Source: an uncultured Spirochaetota bacterium | GTDB lineage: Bacteria > Spirochaetota > UBA4802 > UBA5368 | Length of the DNA: 7,674 nucleotides | Assembly (NCBI GenBank): GCA_937864375.1 | Contig: CALMJO010000091.1 | Span: 1-7,674, forward strand | Direction of reading: 5' to 3' | In this document: piece by piece, positions 7,021 through 7,674 of the stretch | Layout: the number at the start of each line of letters is the position of its first letter | Numbering within the stretch: the stretch's first letter is position 1 | The notes under the pieces: generated by a model | The model's database searches: none | What the model was told of the DNA's origin: nothing | The model's input: only the letters and a program-made list of their open reading frames with translations | Position numbers and translations under genes: made by a program

Positions 7021-7055
7021 CATCGGATCCGGGCGCATCAGCGCCGCGGTTGATG
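7021..7055 (+). terminator. hairpin after pyrR, possible transcript end
   Basis: Eighteen bases after the pyrR stop, an imperfect stem forms from CATC/GATG (7021-7024 with 7052-7055), CCG/CGG (7029-7031 with 7047-7049) and GGCGC/GCGCC (7032-7036 with 7041-7045) around the loop ATCA, with an internal loop and a bulged G. Only a weak T content follows, so it may be a U-poor terminator or an mRNA 3'-end stabiliser. Confidence 0.42.
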
Positions 7056-7102
7056 TATTGTAACTGACCATCCGGCCGCCGGGAAAAAAATTGTTGGACC
7101 GC

Positions 7103-7130
7103 TTGACTCCCGGCGCGTTCTTTGTATCTT
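7103..7130 (+). promoter_or_regulatory. candidate sigma-70-type promoter for the PAP2 phosphatase gene
   Basis: TTGACT (7103-7108) matches five of six -35 bases. After 16 bases comes TATCTT (7125-7130), matching four of six -10 bases. An A7 run at 7084-7090 lies upstream, like an UP element. The predicted start of transcription is near 7137, about 75 bases before the phosphatase ATG. The placement after the pyrR hairpin and before a new gene fits an independent promoter. Confidence 0.5.
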
Positions 7131-7211
7131 GAAGGGTATGTTTCACGGGGAAGGTCACTCATTCCGTATAGAGAAAAGGGATGGCGGACATTGTTGCTGG
7201 AGTGAATGACC

Positions 7212-7674
7212 ATGATAAAGGCATTAACGGCGCACCTGAACGAGTTCGATAAACTTCTTTCGAGGAAGGTTTCCTTTCTCACCGGATGGCTGTTCCCGGA
7301 CAGGGCCATGTACTGGCTCACGGTGAGCGCGGACGGGTACCTCTATCTTCTTCCCGCGCTGGCGATCCTCATCTTTGACATGCAAAACGCACGGACCATC
7401 TTCGCGGTCATCTTCATGGCGTTTGGCCTGGAGCTCACGGTGCAGAAGGCGGTGAAGAACCTCGTGAAGCGGGAGCGCCCCTGCGCTGAGGCGGGCATCC
7501 GCTGCCTGGTTTCGCCGCCGGACAAGTTCAGCTTCCCCTCGGGGCATACGGCCGGCGCGTTTATCATCGCGGCGGTGCTCCCTGAATTTTACCCGGTGAG
7601 CTGGCTCACGCTGTATTCGTGGGCGGCGGCGGTAGGATTTTCGCGCATTTACAACGGCGTACACTATCTTACCG
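7212..7674 (+). CDS. PAP2-family membrane lipid phosphatase (3' end cut by window)
   Basis: The first 154 residues carry the three-part PAP2 acid phosphatase signature: K82-x6-R89-P90, P109-S110-G111-H112, and S144-R145-x5-H151. The window ends one base (G) into codon 155, consistent with the expected Asp. H112 and H151 are the catalytic histidines of the family. Hydrophobic segments at about 43-55, 62-75, 114-125 and 131-143 indicate an integral membrane protein. Such enzymes dephosphorylate lipid phosphates, for example undecaprenyl diphosphate or phosphatidate; the substrate here cannot be read from sequence. GGAGTGA at 7199-7205 is the ribosome site. ATG 7212 gives the better spacing; an in-frame ATG at 7206, two codons earlier, is possible. 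An in-frame TGA directly precedes 7206, so no longer form exists. It has its own candidate promoter and probably is not part of the carB-pyrR unit. Confidence 0.93.
   Translation, partial: MIKALTAHLNEFDKLLSRKVSFLTGWLFPDRAMYWLTVSADGYLYLLPALAILIFDMQNARTIFAVIFMAFGLELTVQKAVKNLVKRERPCAEAGIRCLVSPPDKFSFPSGHTAGAFIIAAVLPEFYPVSWLTLYSWAAAVGFSRIYNGVHYLT

Noticed and set aside
7072..7090. CCGG-CCG-CCGG stem followed by seven A's as a terminator
   Set aside because: The homopolymer has the wrong polarity for the plus strand, and on the minus strand the T-run comes before the stem. The A-run is better read as an upstream element of the next promoter.

Overview
The window looks like an ordinary chromosomal stretch from a GC-rich bacterium (strong G/C preference at third codon positions, AT-rich only between genes). 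It holds five protein-coding genes, two of them cut by the window edges. No phage, transposon, CRISPR, tRNA or rRNA signal was seen. The carB product is 1107 residues. By recall it resembles the long CarB of Leptospira-like spirochaetes more than the 1073-residue enterobacterial form, so an uncultured spirochaete is my best guess, held weakly.

Left part, minus strand. Bases 1-2406 carry most of a large c-di-GMP phosphodiesterase-type signalling protein: PAS, GAF, two further PAS domains, then HD-GYP. Its last few residues lie beyond base 1. Upstream on the same strand, bases 2626-2814 encode a 62-residue protein that I do not recognise. The 219 bases between them are AT-rich and hold a 9-nt direct repeat at a 20-nt period.

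Middle, plus strand. A divergent intergenic region (2815-3141) contains three inverted repeats and leads into carB (3142-6465), the carbamoyl phosphate synthetase large subunit. The carB stop codon is followed with no gap by pyrR (6466-7002), a uracil phosphoribosyltransferase-like pyrimidine regulator. The two are almost certainly co-transcribed and form a pyrimidine biosynthesis and control unit. carA and the other pyr genes are not in the window. A GC-rich hairpin after pyrR may end the transcript.

Right part, plus strand. A plausible sigma-70-type promoter near 7103-7130 precedes a PAP2-family membrane lipid phosphatase (7212 to the window end). That gene is cut one base into the codon expected to encode the last catalytic-site Asp.

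I found no convincing new biological system. The points most worth a second look are the extra residues in CarB, pyrR placed after carB without a recognisable PyrR-binding leader, the Cys motif in the first PAS domain, and the unidentified 62-residue protein with a hairpin just upstream.
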